NCBI GenBank assembly: GCA_964348455.1
Contig: CAYGCQ010000008.1
Coordinates: 1-47,917 of the forward strand
From: UBA10133 sp964348455
GTDB taxonomy: Bacteria; Patescibacteriota; Microgenomatia; UBA1400; MFAQ01
Length of the DNA: 47,917 bases
Reading direction: 5' to 3'
Below, one piece after another: positions 22,338 to 31,756 of this stretch (position 1 is the stretch's first letter; each line of letters opens with the position of its first letter). A program made the translations under genes and the position numbers. Below the pieces are notes generated by a model. The model ran no database searches and was not told the origin of the DNA. It saw only the letters and a program-made list of their open reading frames with translations.

Positions 22338-24713
22338 ATGCGTCTAGATTACAAAGATATTCTCAGGTCTGTTCAGAAGAGATACAAAGAAATCAGAAAA
22401 AAGATTCAGCTTACCCCTATTCAGCTCATCTTGATTTTGTCGGGTACCTTTTTGATTTCACTCTTTTTCTTACTAAAAGATGTACCAAGTCCGTCCAAAC
22501 TTGTCAAAACTCCTGCTCCGGTAAGCACAAAAATACTCGATCGCAACGGCAAGCTTCTTTACGAAGTTTACTCTTCCTATCGTCGAACACCCATTGCCTC
22601 CAAAGATATCCCCGACTATGTCAAACAAGCTACCATCGCCATCGAAGATAAAAATTTCTACAAGCATCACGGGTTAGATACTGTAGCTATTATTCGAGCC
22701 ACGTTTAACACTTTGACAGGTAAAAGACTTGAAGGAGGTTCAACCATTACCCAGCAGCTAGTCAAAAACTCCCTCCTTTCAGATACTCGCCGGACGATCA
22801 CTAGAAAAGTTAAAGAAGCTCTGCTTGCTTTGGTTACTGAGTTCTATTACACGAAAGATCAAATTCTTGAACTTTATCTCAATCACGCACCTTATGGTGG
22901 TACGGTTTATGGAATCGAAACTGCTTCCCAAACTTATTTTGGTAAATCAGCCAAAGAGCTAGACCTTGCACAGTCAGCTTTACTTGCCGGACTTCCCCAA
23001 TCTCCTACCCGATACTCACCCTTTGGTGCCAACCCGGAGCTAGCCATCAACCGCCAAGCAGAAGTCTTAAGGCGAATGGTGGAAGATGGATACATCACCA
23101 AAGAACAATCAAATGAAGCAAAAAACGAAAAACTCGTTTTTGAAAAGAAGAACATCTCAATCAACGCTCCACACTTTTCTCTTATGGTCCGCGATAGCTT
23201 AGTTCAGAAATATGGAGAAGACAAGGTAAACATCGGCGGTTTAATTGTCACCACTTCACTTGACTTAGATATACAAAACTATGTTCAAGCCTCACTATCG
23301 GCAGAAATGCAAAAAATAGCCAAGCTCAAAATCAGCAATGGAGCTGCAATCGTCACCAAACCAAACACTGGAGAAATCTTGGCACTTATTGGTTCCAAGG
23401 ATTACTATAATGACGAGATAGATGGTCAAGTCAATGTTGTCAACTCTCTTCGCCAACCAGGATCTTCTATCAAACCGGTAAACTACGCCACAGGATTATT
23501 AAACGGTTGGCCTGCCAGCACAGCTTATCTTGATGTTCCCACCTGTTTCAATGTTGCCGGTCAAAAACAATACTGTCCTAGAAACTACGATAATACTTTT
23601 AGAGGCCCTGTCTCCATGCGTCAGTCTCTCGCCAACTCACTAAATATCCCGGCCGTGAAAATGCTGGCACTTAACGGTATCGATTCATTTATAGCCACCG
23701 CTTCCGCCATGGGAATTTCTTCTTGGACAGACTCAAGCCGCTACGGACTATCTCTTACATTAGGTGGTGGTGAAGTTACCATGTTTGACATGGCTAAGGT
23801 ATTCGGGACATTTGCTAATCAAGGAGTCACGGTTCCCCTTGTATCGGTTCTCAAAGTCACGACATACGACGGTCAAGTTCTTGAAGAATTCCAATCTGAA
23901 AAAATGTCAAACCTTGTCTCTGTCTTGCCTCTTAAATGGACTGATTTTTGGAAAGAACAAAAGAATCCACTCACCGATCTCACATCGGAAGACCCTAGAG
24001 TAACTTTGCCTTTAGAAGTCACTTTTATTATTTCAGATATCTTAGCCGATAACGGTGCCAGAGCAGCAACATTCGGTACCGGAAGCAAACTAGTAATCCC
24101 AGGACACTCAGTCTCAGTAAAAACAGGTACCACAAACGATCTGAAAGATAACTGGACCATTGGCTACACTCCTGATTTCCTCGCCGCCACCTGGGTTGGA
24201 AACAACGACAACTCTTCCATGAGTTATGTTGCCTCTGGCGTTACGGGGGCTTCTCCAATCTGGAACAGCATTATGAAGATGTTACTACAAAACACCAAGG
24301 ACAAACCCCTTTCCAAACCGGAAGACATTACCAACTACCAAGTATGCAATCTCACAGGATTTCTTGCCCAACAGGAAAATCAATGTGAATCACATTCCGA
24401 ATATTTTATCAATGGAGTTTTACCTCCAAGTCAAAACAATTACCCCCTGCGAAAACAAGTCTGGGTTCGCCGCTCAGATAAATTCCCAATCTTCCCCGGT
24501 GATGAGACTATCGACAGAGACCTCGAAGAGCACACTGTCGTTTCTGACCCATTTACACAGGATTTTTGCTTAGACTGCCCCTACCCAGTTGATGATAAGG
24601 GGCATATTCAATGGCCTCAAACTGTCGTGGACTACTCTCGTTTCCAGTCAAAAAAAATTACTCCTTATAGCTACATGCCGGCTTCTACAATGGAAAATGT
24701 CCCGCAAAATTAG
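22338..24713 (+). CDS. Class A penicillin-binding protein (PBP1A type), copy 1
   Basis: This 791-aa bifunctional peptidoglycan synthase has a single N-terminal membrane anchor (about 28-47). The GT51 glycosyltransferase has E103-D104 (IEDKNFYKHHG), GGSTITQQ (133-140) and RKVKEALLAL. The transpeptidase has SxxK S376-S-I-K379, SxN S434-L-N436 and KTGT near 598. A C-terminal tail of about 120 aa has two spaced Cys pairs. It polymerises and cross-links glycan outside the membrane. It overlaps the GH18 gene by 17 nt and is paralogous to the gene at 25990, so this is a cell-wall operon. Confidence 0.95.
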   Translation: MRLDYKDILRSVQKRYKEIRKKIQLTPIQLILILSGTFLISLFFLLKDVPSPSKLVKTPAPVSTKILDRNGKLLYEVYSSYRRTPIASKDIPDYVKQATIAIEDKNFYKHHGLDTVAIIRATFNTLTGKRLEGGSTITQQLVKNSLLSDTRRTITRKVKEALLALVTEFYYTKDQILELYLNHAPYGGTVYGIETASQTYFGKSAKELDLAQSALLAGLPQSPTRYSPFGANPELAINRQAEVLRRMVEDGYITKEQSNEAKNEKLVFEKKNISINAPHFSLMVRDSLVQKYGEDKVNIGGLIVTTSLDLDIQNYVQASLSAEMQKIAKLKISNGAAIVTKPNTGEILALIGSKDYYNDEIDGQVNVVNSLRQPGSSIKPVNYATGLLNGWPASTAYLDVPTCFNVAGQKQYCPRNYDNTFRGPVSMRQSLANSLNIPAVKMLALNGIDSFIATASAMGISSWTDSSRYGLSLTLGGGEVTMFDMAKVFGTFANQGVTVPLVSVLKVTTYDGQVLEEFQSEKMSNLVSVLPLKWTDFWKEQKNPLTDLTSEDPRVTLPLEVTFIISDILADNGARAATFGTGSKLVIPGHSVSVKTGTTNDLKDNWTIGYTPDFLAATWVGNNDNSSMSYVASGVTGASPIWNSIMKMLLQNTKDKPLSKPEDITNYQVCNLTGFLAQQENQCESHSEYFINGVLPPSQNNYPLRKQVWVRRSDKFPIFPGDETIDRDLEEHTVVSDPFTQDFCLDCPYPVDDKGHIQWPQTVVDYSRFQSKKITPYSYMPASTMENVPQN

Positions 24714-25917
24714 TCTCTTACTTTTTATATTTGTACTTTTTTTAACACTAGGTGGTATTGCTGGATATATTTTTTGGAAAAATACTCTTCCCCTTGTCAG
24801 CCCAATAGCCCTTATTGAAGTCATGACCGGAACCTCTCCCGCTATCAACTCAAAAAAGATTGTTTATGGATTCTTTCCTTACTGGAATTTAAAAATGTCA
24901 GAAGATTTAAATATCAACCAACTAACCCACTTTGCCTATTTTGCCATAGATATGAATCCTGACGGTACGATTAACAAAGTAAATAATAATAAAGAACAAG
25001 AGCCTGGATGGAACAAGTTAAATTCCAAAGCCTTCGAAAAACTACTGTACCAAACCAAAGTCCTTGGTCAAAAATCCGTGATAACTGTTACCGCTATGGA
25101 CCAAGACACCATTAGCTCTCTCACGGAGAATCCCCAAAAATCATTAACAGCTGTTAGTTCAATCATGGATATTTATCGAAGCAAAAAATTTGATGATATC
25201 AATATCGATTTTGAATATGTGGGAGAGCCAACTAAACAAACCAGAGATGGATTTACATTTTTTATTAAGAGCCTCAAGGCAGCTTGTTTATCTGTCAACT
25301 CAAATTGTGAAATCGATATCGACGTGTTTGCTGATTCCGCCGAAAAATATAGACTGTGGGACTTACAAGCCCTAGAACCGCTAACAAATCACATTATAGT
25401 TATGGCATATGATTACTATCGCAAGAGTTCAACTCAAGCCGGACCTGTTGCCCCATTAAGGGGAAAATGTAATCCGAACACAATGCAAGAAGTATGTCTT
25501 AACCAGGATATTCTTACCCACATTTCTCAATTTAGTAAAATTTTACCATCGGAAAAAATCATTCTAGGAATCCCCTTTTATGGATATGAATGGCAAACCG
25601 CCAGCGAAAACTATCTGGCAAACACTTATCCTGGTACAGGATCTATGGCCAGTTATTCTAGGATTCAATCTCTCTTCTCAAACCCCAAAGTTTCTTCAAT
25701 ATCTGCTCAGTGGTCCGACCTCTCCTTGAGTCCATTTCTTACATATAAAGAAGACGGGGAAACTTTTCTTATCCAATACGAAAATGCTCAGTCAATAGAT
25801 CAAAAAATCAAGCTTGTAAAATCTGCCAATCTCGGAGGCATTGCTATATGGGCGCTGGGTTATGAAACTCATTACCAAGAACTCTGGCAATCCATAAAAA
25901 GCCTCACAACCCCCTAG
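24697..25917 (+). CDS. GH18 family glycosidase, membrane-anchored
   Basis: The protein begins MSRKISLLLFIFVLFLTLGG, an N-terminal membrane anchor or signal (about 5-27), followed by a GH18 TIM barrel. Strand-1 motif is KIVYGFFPYWN, and the catalytic motif FDDINIDFE includes Glu173 as the acid and D171 as its partner. The first Asp-Gly of DGxDxDxE is changed to DDxNxDxE. IIVMAYDYY, ILGIPFYGYEW and LGGIAIWALGYE complete the barrel. The ORF is open to 24589, but the ATG at 24697, overlapping the PBP gene end, precedes the anchor. Between two PBP1 genes it likely trims peptidoglycan (YaaH/SleL-like) rather than chitin. Confidence 0.85.
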   Translation: MSRKISLLLFIFVLFLTLGGIAGYIFWKNTLPLVSPIALIEVMTGTSPAINSKKIVYGFFPYWNLKMSEDLNINQLTHFAYFAIDMNPDGTINKVNNNKEQEPGWNKLNSKAFEKLLYQTKVLGQKSVITVTAMDQDTISSLTENPQKSLTAVSSIMDIYRSKKFDDINIDFEYVGEPTKQTRDGFTFFIKSLKAACLSVNSNCEIDIDVFADSAEKYRLWDLQALEPLTNHIIVMAYDYYRKSSTQAGPVAPLRGKCNPNTMQEVCLNQDILTHISQFSKILPSEKIILGIPFYGYEWQTASENYLANTYPGTGSMASYSRIQSLFSNPKVSSISAQWSDLSLSPFLTYKEDGETFLIQYENAQSIDQKIKLVKSANLGGIAIWALGYETHYQELWQSIKSLTTP

Positions 25918-25989
25918 TCTTTTTTGCTTATTGGATTTACAATTGAATTAATCCTCTTGCGTACTTTCCAAAAATTTGTCTCCTAGCCT

Positions 25990-28377
25990 ATGGTAAAAAA
26001 GAAAGCATCTAAAACTAATACCTTTCTAACTTCTCTGGGTCGTCCTGCCTTTAATTTAATCATCTTCACCATCTCTCTTATCGGTTTTATCCTAATTCTC
26101 CTTGAAAAGATTTCTCAATTAAAAAATTTTCCTCTTGATTATTTTCGAATTAAAATCAAAAAGTCTAGGCTTCCTGCTTTTCGTCTCCACTTTCCTCAAT
26201 TAAAGTTAATTAGGCAAGCCATTCCACAGACATACACATTAAACTACCTCAGAAAAAAAACGTGTGGCCTGCTACATTGGAAGCCCGTATCACTACCGAA
26301 GATAAAATTCCCCAAACTTCGCTATCTCATTTTTGGTTTATCCACTCTTAGTCTTACGACTTATGTTTATGTCGAAATCTTTAGATCACTACCGGACCCA
26401 AAAATACTTCAGGACTTTCCTTCCAAGTTAACAACACAAATTCTGGATAGAAATGGAGTACTGCTATACAAAATATATAAAGACGAAAACAGAACCCTTA
26501 TATCACTTAGCTCTTTACCACCACATGTAAAAAACGCTTTTTTGGCAGCCGAAGACAAGGATTTCTACAACCATCAAGGATTTTCACTTTCAGGACTCCT
26601 TAGAGCTTTATACAAAAATATTTTCGATGAAAAAATGGAGGGCGGTTCTACCATTACTCAACAGTTAATCAAAAATACTATTCTTACTTCTGAAAAAACC
26701 ATCACCAGAAAGATCAAAGAAATTATATTAGCAATTGAAACAGAACATCTGTTTAGCAAAGATAAGATTTTTGAAATGTATCTTAATCAGGTTGGATTCG
26801 GAGGGCCTGCCTATGGAATTCAAGAAGCATCCAGACAATACTTTGATATTGATGCTCAGGATATGGACCTCGCTCAGGCGGCATTTCTAGCCGGACTCAC
26901 CCAAGCTCCTAGCAAATACTCCCCTTTCGGTGACAAGCCTGAACTGGCTAATTCCAGACAGCAATGGGTGCTAAATCAAATGTATAAAGATCAATTAATT
27001 ACCGAGGATGAGTTAAAAGAATCACTTAATAAAAAACTTGTTTTTCAATCCGCCAAAATAGAAATTAAAGCTCCCCATTTTGTCATGCTCGTTAAAAGCA
27101 TCTTAGTAGAACAGTTGGGAGAAAACATGGTAACTCAGGGTGGCCTAAAAGTGTTTACAACACTAGATGCAAGCCTCCAAGATGAAGCTCAAAAAATAGT
27201 TACTTTCGAAGTAAACTCATTAAAAAAATTAAATGTTAGCAATGGTTCCGCTCTTGTAACTAACCCCAAAACAGGTGAGGTTCTTGCCATGGTCGGCTCC
27301 AAAGACTATTTTGATTTAAATAACAACGGTCAGGTCAACATCACCATTTCAACAAGACAGCCGGGAAGTTCAATTAAGCCACTAAACTATGCTCTATATT
27401 TTGAAAACGGTCACAGTCCAGCTACTGTCATCGATGATCGCCCAATTACTATTCATTTATCGGGCCAAGAATCGTGGACTCCAAAAAATTACGATGGCAG
27501 ATTCCATGGCACAATCACCTTAAGACAGGCATTAGGCAGTTCATACAACATTCCATCGGTTTTACTTTTAGCTCAAAACGGCACGGAAAACTTTGCTTCC
27601 TTTGCCAAAAGTCTAGGAATAACAACCTGGACAGATCCGGCTCGTTACGGTCTCTCAATGGCTCTGGGAAGCCTTGAAGTTAAAATGGTAGACCTAGCCA
27701 CAGCTTATTCATCTTTTGCCAATGAAGGGGTAACCACCCCACTAAGAACTATTATTAGGGTCGAAGAGCCTACTGGAAAGCAACTACACATAGCCGGTTG
27801 CCCCTCCAACAATCCAAACTTGGCAGAAGGGACAAGTGTTAACGCCGAAGGAAATACCTGCAGTCAAAAAAGGACGATGTCCTCCAATACCGCTTACTTA
27901 ATTTCTGACATTCTTAGTGACAACTCGGCCAGAACTCCAGCCTTCGGTCGCAACTCTATTCTTAATATAAAATCTGCAATAGTCGCAGTCAAAACCGGTA
28001 CCAGCAACGATCTAAAAGACAACTGGACCATAGGTTATACCGATAACTTCTTAGTGGCTACTTGGGTCGGCAACAATGACAATTCCCCCATGTCAGAAAT
28101 AGCATCCGGAATTACAGGAGCTTCTCCTATTTGGGCAAAAATATTTAACAAAATTCTTGAGACAAATCATGAGCCAACTCAACTAATAGCCCCTGAAGAT
28201 TTAGTAAAAGTAAAGATTTGTGTATTAACAGGCACTCTCACTTGTTCCGGATGTCCCACTAGAACTGATTATTTCGTTAAGGGTACTGAGCCAAAATCTG
28301 CATGCGATCCTGAGGATATTCAAAGGCGCCTTCACCCTACAAACCCAAAGGACTCTCCCACTCCCCAGACCCTCTAA
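25990..28377 (+). CDS. Class A penicillin-binding protein (PBP1A type), copy 2
   Basis: The 795-aa paralogue of the gene at 22338 has an extended basic N-terminus and two hydrophobic segments (about 20-40 and 112-130). GT51 motifs are AAEDKDFYNHQG and GGSTITQQL. Transpeptidase motifs are RQPGSSIKP, SSYN and VKTGTSNDLKDNW. The C-terminus (LTCSGCPTRTDYF) retains Cys residues as in copy 1. The long N-terminal region with two hydrophobic helices may interact with a different partner from copy 1. There is a 72-nt gap after the GH18 gene and no Shine-Dalgarno. Confidence 0.95.
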   Translation: MVKKKASKTNTFLTSLGRPAFNLIIFTISLIGFILILLEKISQLKNFPLDYFRIKIKKSRLPAFRLHFPQLKLIRQAIPQTYTLNYLRKKTCGLLHWKPVSLPKIKFPKLRYLIFGLSTLSLTTYVYVEIFRSLPDPKILQDFPSKLTTQILDRNGVLLYKIYKDENRTLISLSSLPPHVKNAFLAAEDKDFYNHQGFSLSGLLRALYKNIFDEKMEGGSTITQQLIKNTILTSEKTITRKIKEIILAIETEHLFSKDKIFEMYLNQVGFGGPAYGIQEASRQYFDIDAQDMDLAQAAFLAGLTQAPSKYSPFGDKPELANSRQQWVLNQMYKDQLITEDELKESLNKKLVFQSAKIEIKAPHFVMLVKSILVEQLGENMVTQGGLKVFTTLDASLQDEAQKIVTFEVNSLKKLNVSNGSALVTNPKTGEVLAMVGSKDYFDLNNNGQVNITISTRQPGSSIKPLNYALYFENGHSPATVIDDRPITIHLSGQESWTPKNYDGRFHGTITLRQALGSSYNIPSVLLLAQNGTENFASFAKSLGITTWTDPARYGLSMALGSLEVKMVDLATAYSSFANEGVTTPLRTIIRVEEPTGKQLHIAGCPSNNPNLAEGTSVNAEGNTCSQKRTMSSNTAYLISDILSDNSARTPAFGRNSILNIKSAIVAVKTGTSNDLKDNWTIGYTDNFLVATWVGNNDNSPMSEIASGITGASPIWAKIFNKILETNHEPTQLIAPEDLVKVKICVLTGTLTCSGCPTRTDYFVKGTEPKSACDPEDIQRRLHPTNPKDSPTPQTL

Positions 28378-28415
28378 TGCTTTCATCATACTTTCTGAAT
28401 TTTTGATTTATTAGG

Positions 28416-28439
28416 TTCTTGAATTCTAGAGTTCTTTAA
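28416..28439. repeat. A/T-rich repeat related to the KNSKTQ repeat
   Basis: TTCTTGAATTCTAGAGTTC block at the 3' end of the small membrane protein gene, resembling the blocks at 106-135 and 39073-39104. Confidence 0.35.
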
Positions 28440-28720
28440 AGCTTATACTCAATATAATTTTTCTTCTCAGGTTTAGATTTCTCCTCACCCTGAACAGTTT
28501 TTTCGAAATTTGGAAAATTAAATTTAGGCTCTTTGATCAAAGGCCAAATCCAAAAAAATATCGTTATCCCTAAAACAAACAAAAATGTCCAGAAAACAAC
28601 TTTTCTGTCTGCCACTCTTTCTTCTTTAGACTTTTTCTTCCTAATCTTTTTTTTTGGTACATTACCAACATTTTCATCTTCATCGGTTGGCACTTCCAGC
28701 AATCTTTCGTCGTCTTTCAT
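28436..28720 (-). CDS. Small single-pass membrane protein
   Basis: The 94-aa protein has an acidic N-terminus (MKDDERLLEVPTDEDEN), a strongly basic stretch (KKKIRKKKSKEERVADRK), one transmembrane helix (about 48-66, VVFWTFLFVLGITIFFWIWP) and a polar tail. The positive-inside rule puts the N-terminus in the cytoplasm. The ATG at 28720 follows the dehydrogenase stop by 1 nt (TGACATG), so it is probably coupled. No function recognised. Confidence 0.65.
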   Translation of the reverse strand: MKDDERLLEVPTDEDENVGNVPKKKIRKKKSKEERVADRKVVFWTFLFVLGITIFFWIWPLIKEPKFNFPNFEKTVQGEEKSKPEKKNYIEYKL

Positions 28721-28721
28721 G

Positions 28722-29708
28722 TCAGTCAATTTTCTGCTTCCAAACATCAGGGTTTACTAAACAAGACGGTTCTCTTTCCTCAATCGCATCTGAGAGATTA
28801 TCTACTACAATTTTAGCCATCGCCGTCCTTGCTTCTATTGTTGCAGAAGCAATGTGGGGTGTTAGCACTGTATTCGGTAAGGCAATCAAATCATCAGGGA
28901 TATGAGTGTCGTCTTCAAAAACATCTAAACCTGCTCCAGCAATCCATTTGTTTTTTAATGCCAGAATTAGAGCTTGTTGATCCACAATAGGTCCTCTTGC
29001 TGTATTTATTAGTAATGAAGTTGGTTTCATTAATTTCAACTCTCTTTCACCAATCATATGATGTGTCTCTTTAGTCAAAGGCACCGACAAGCTTACGACA
29101 TCAGACATTTCCAAGAGCTGATCAATCGTGTGATATGCCACACGATACTCCTCCTCAAATTCCTCATCTCTGTGCCTATTAAAATAAATCACTTTCATAT
29201 CTAAGGCGTCAGCCATTCTAGCCGTCCAACGACCAATTCTCCCCAACCCAACAATACCAAGCACTTTATGTTTAATCCCTGTACCCAACAAAAGATCTGG
29301 TTCCCATCTTTTATATTTCCCTGCTCTAATTAGCCTGTCCCCTTCCAAAATTCTGCGATAAAGTGCGAATATTAGTCCGATAACTTCCTCAGCAACAGAC
29401 TCGGTTAAAACTCCTGGAGTATTAGTTACACAGATTCCCCTTTTGGTCGCCGCTGGGATGTCTATATTGTCAAAGCCAACCGCATAGTTACTTATTACTT
29501 TAAGTTGGGAACCTGCGGCATCCATAACTTCAGAATCAATTTTTTCCGTCAACAAAGAAATTATTCCTGTCACCCCACGCACCCCATCCAGAAGTTCACT
29601 CCTACTAATTTCCTTCTTTGGCCAAACAAAAATATCATACTTACCCCTTAATCTATCCACAAATTTACCCAGAAATACATGTGTAACAAATATCTTTGGC
29701 TTATCCAT
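28722..29708 (-). CDS. D-isomer-specific 2-hydroxyacid dehydrogenase
   Basis: The 328-aa enzyme (from MDKPKIFVTH) belongs to the glyoxylate/hydroxypyruvate reductase branch. The NAD(P) site is VLGIVGLGRIGRW, followed by VIYFNRHR, where the basic residues after the second strand suit NADP. Catalytic residues are Arg in NTARGPIVD, Glu in GLDVFEDD and His in LTPHIASAT. It interconverts a 2-oxoacid and a D-2-hydroxyacid. An in-frame ATG at 29753 would add 15 aa not typical of the family. It follows the PfkB kinase gene on the same strand. Confidence 0.9.
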   Translation of the reverse strand: MDKPKIFVTHVFLGKFVDRLRGKYDIFVWPKKEISRSELLDGVRGVTGIISLLTEKIDSEVMDAAGSQLKVISNYAVGFDNIDIPAATKRGICVTNTPGVLTESVAEEVIGLIFALYRRILEGDRLIRAGKYKRWEPDLLLGTGIKHKVLGIVGLGRIGRWTARMADALDMKVIYFNRHRDEEFEEEYRVAYHTIDQLLEMSDVVSLSVPLTKETHHMIGERELKLMKPTSLLINTARGPIVDQQALILALKNKWIAGAGLDVFEDDTHIPDDLIALPNTVLTPHIASATIEARTAMAKIVVDNLSDAIEEREPSCLVNPDVWKQKID

Positions 29709-29799
29709 TCTTTCATTTAACCACATCTTTCGCGACAAGACTTCAAATATCAATGACTCAACCCTACTCAGAAACCTATTTTCTCTCTCAATAAGAGTT

Positions 29800-30783
29800 T
29801 TATATCACTTCTTCCGTCATTTTAAGTTTTTTGCTCACCCACTTTGCCACTTCATTTTTGTAGAGCATACCATCCTTGGCCCCAAGCTTCATCACTTGAC
29901 TTCCACCACTGGCCAAGCCCATCTTAAGAAAATCTTCCGGTTTTTTATTTTGAAGTATGCCTGCCACTATACCGCAAACAAAGGCATCCCCAGCCCCCGT
30001 ATCATCAACAGACTTAACCTGAAAAGCATCCATCTTCAGCCAGTTTCTGTTTACAATTACACTTGCCCCTCTTTTTCCATCTGTCACAGCCACCACTCGA
30101 CATCCCATATCGGCCACTTTTTTCATTATTTCTTTCTCATTATCATAATCCACACCAGTCAAAACACTTGCCTCCATACGATTGACATTGAAAAAATCCA
30201 GTTTGGAAACAATTTTTAAAAGCATATCTTTCTGTTCCAATTCTTTTCTACCCGGATTAAGTCCTATTTTTACTCCGTTGTTAAAGGCAAACATTATCAA
30301 GTCCTCTAAAAACTGCATTTCACCACCCAGAGAGGATACCTGAATCCAATCTGCTTTTTTTATTTCATCCCAGTTAATTTTACTTGGGTCAATTAATCCA
30401 CTCTCTCCACGATAAGTAACAATAGATCGACCTCCATCGACAGAAACTAATACCACCGATAATCCTGTTTTACCCTCACCCCTTTGCATCATCGACAAAT
30501 CCAAACCTTCCCCCACTAACTGTTTTGTCATTACCTCACCCAACCCATCACTCCCTATTCTGGAAATAACCTTCACAGCTTCTCCTAGTCGATGTAGGCC
30601 TACAGCCACATTTGTTCCACCTCCACCACTTGCCACCATACTTTCTTCGGCTTCAAGTTTTCCTCCCACCATCTCACATATAGCTAGTCCACCGGGTAAC
30701 TCATGTCCCTTAATTGTTTTCAAATCTTTGGATTTTAACAATACATCTACTACAGCTGCACCAATTACTACTACTTTTTGCAT
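29800..30783 (-). CDS. PfkB-family carbohydrate kinase
   Basis: The 327-aa ribokinase-fold kinase has the N-terminal signature GGGGTNVAVGLHRLG and the C-terminal ATP/catalytic signature DDTGAGDAFVCGIV with the catalytic Asp. An inserted segment near residues 20-48 precedes the substrate lid. The substrate (ribose, fructose phosphate, adenosine or other sugar) cannot be told from sequence; the neighbours handle sugar acids and pentose phosphates. TAGAAT lies exactly 6 nt before the ATG, predicting a transcript beginning at the start codon. Confidence 0.88.
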   Translation of the reverse strand: MQKVVVIGAAVVDVLLKSKDLKTIKGHELPGGLAICEMVGGKLEAEESMVASGGGGTNVAVGLHRLGEAVKVISRIGSDGLGEVMTKQLVGEGLDLSMMQRGEGKTGLSVVLVSVDGGRSIVTYRGESGLIDPSKINWDEIKKADWIQVSSLGGEMQFLEDLIMFAFNNGVKIGLNPGRKELEQKDMLLKIVSKLDFFNVNRMEASVLTGVDYDNEKEIMKKVADMGCRVVAVTDGKRGASVIVNRNWLKMDAFQVKSVDDTGAGDAFVCGIVAGILQNKKPEDFLKMGLASGGSQVMKLGAKDGMLYKNEVAKWVSKKLKMTEEVI

Positions 30784-30789
30784 AGTTTC

Positions 30790-30795
30790 ATTCTA
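30790..30795 (-). promoter_or_regulatory. -10 of the PfkB kinase gene, leaderless
   Basis: TAGAAT, then GAAACT, then ATG on the minus strand: the start codon is at the expected +1. Confidence 0.45.
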
Positions 30796-30831
30796 CCAGC
30801 CAACTCCGCTGTAAATATAAAATATAAAATG

Positions 30832-30837
30832 TAAAAT
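30832..30837 (+). promoter_or_regulatory. -10 of the membrane protein gene at 30844, leaderless
   Basis: TAAAAT, then ATCACA, then ATG on the plus strand. It is divergent from the kinase promoter, so both promoters lie in the 60 nt between the two genes. Confidence 0.45.
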
Positions 30838-30843
30838 ATCACA

Positions 30844-31290
30844 ATGAAACCCTGGCATTTATTGCGCCCAAAAACAGGTAAGGAAATTCCATTTCTTATC
30901 CTCATCACATTTTTGCTTACTTTTGCCATGTCTCGCATTATCACATCATTGCCCTTTCCCAATCTTTACCTCAAAGTAAAGGGTGTGCATGTTCACCACC
31001 TGGCTTACGGAATCTTTATTCTAGGAATCTCGGGCTTCTTAAGTCTCCTTCAGGAAAGAACCGAAAAGACCAGGCTCCAACTCTCGATTCTATATGGATT
31101 TGGACTTGGTTTGGCCTTTGACGAATTTGCCATGTGGATACAACTTGAAGATGTTTACAAAGATCGTTCTACCTACGACGCGATAGTCATAATTACCCTA
31201 CTACTTTTAAATGTAGTATATTTTGAAGATTTTTGGAAAAAATGGGGTAGCCACCTAGGAAGATTCTTTAAAAGAGTTTTTACTTTATAG
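30844..31290 (+). CDS. Conserved-looking integral membrane protein with VHVHHLAYG motif
   Basis: The 148-aa protein has four predicted hydrophobic segments (about 16-37, 55-72, 82-100, 118-133). Polar residues near or within the membrane stand out: VHVHHLAYGIF at 48-58 and GLAFDEFAMWIQLEDVY at 93-110, a His/Asp/Glu set that could bind metal. The family is not one I can name with a function. It is transcribed alone on the plus strand, divergent from the kinase gene, and overlaps the convergent gene by 11 nt. Confidence 0.65.
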   Translation: MKPWHLLRPKTGKEIPFLILITFLLTFAMSRIITSLPFPNLYLKVKGVHVHHLAYGIFILGISGFLSLLQERTEKTRLQLSILYGFGLGLAFDEFAMWIQLEDVYKDRSTYDAIVIITLLLLNVVYFEDFWKKWGSHLGRFFKRVFTL

Positions 31291-31744
31291 TTTCTATGGG
31301 AAACTTAAAATCTACTTTTTTCATCTTGATTGCAAATAATGGCTCAATTGGTACATATGAGAGAATTTCACCATTAACTTCCTCCAACTCCGATAATCTG
31401 GAATCAAAAACATAGATATAACCTTCATCTGAAATTTCTCCAATCTTTTCCACAGCAAAATGTGGGGGGGTTGGATAGGTGACTTTTCCATTATCAACAG
31501 CCATATAGCACTCACTAATTCTTTTACCAACATCCCTTCCACCACTCAATGCTACAAACTCAGCCAAAAGCGGATTCCTTGTCATATAAACCGCTTTTCT
31601 ATTTCCACTCTCCTTAACGGAATCAGTTGCCTGCTGTGGAATCAATACATCATCAATCTTTCTAGAACTTCCATGAAAACAATATCCTCTAACCGTCAAA
31701 TCTTCTAGAGACTCGGTTACATCTTCTTCACATACTATCAGCAT
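31280..31744 (-). CDS. Unknown protein, possibly ADP-ribosyltransferase-like fold
   Basis: The 154-aa protein reads GYCFHGSSRKIDDVLIPQQATDSVKE, then RKAVYMTRNPLLAEFVAL, and near the end EEVNGEILSYVPIEPLFAIKM. The order HGS, L-x-PQQA, AVYMT and a late Glu-containing strand resembles small ART-like proteins in which H, Y/T and E line the NAD pocket. This is a pattern impression, not an established assignment. It lies between the aldolase gene and a convergent membrane protein gene. It has no signal peptide and no obvious antitoxin partner. Confidence 0.55.
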   Translation of the reverse strand: MLIVCEEDVTESLEDLTVRGYCFHGSSRKIDDVLIPQQATDSVKESGNRKAVYMTRNPLLAEFVALSGGRDVGKRISECYMAVDNGKVTYPTPPHFAVEKIGEISDEGYIYVFDSRLSELEEVNGEILSYVPIEPLFAIKMKKVDFKFPIETIK

Positions 31745-31756
31745 TGATTCAATAAA

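Noticed and set aside
31280..31744. Toxin-antitoxin system with an ART toxin
   Set aside because: The ART resemblance is weak and no small antitoxin-like gene is adjacent; both neighbours are unrelated.
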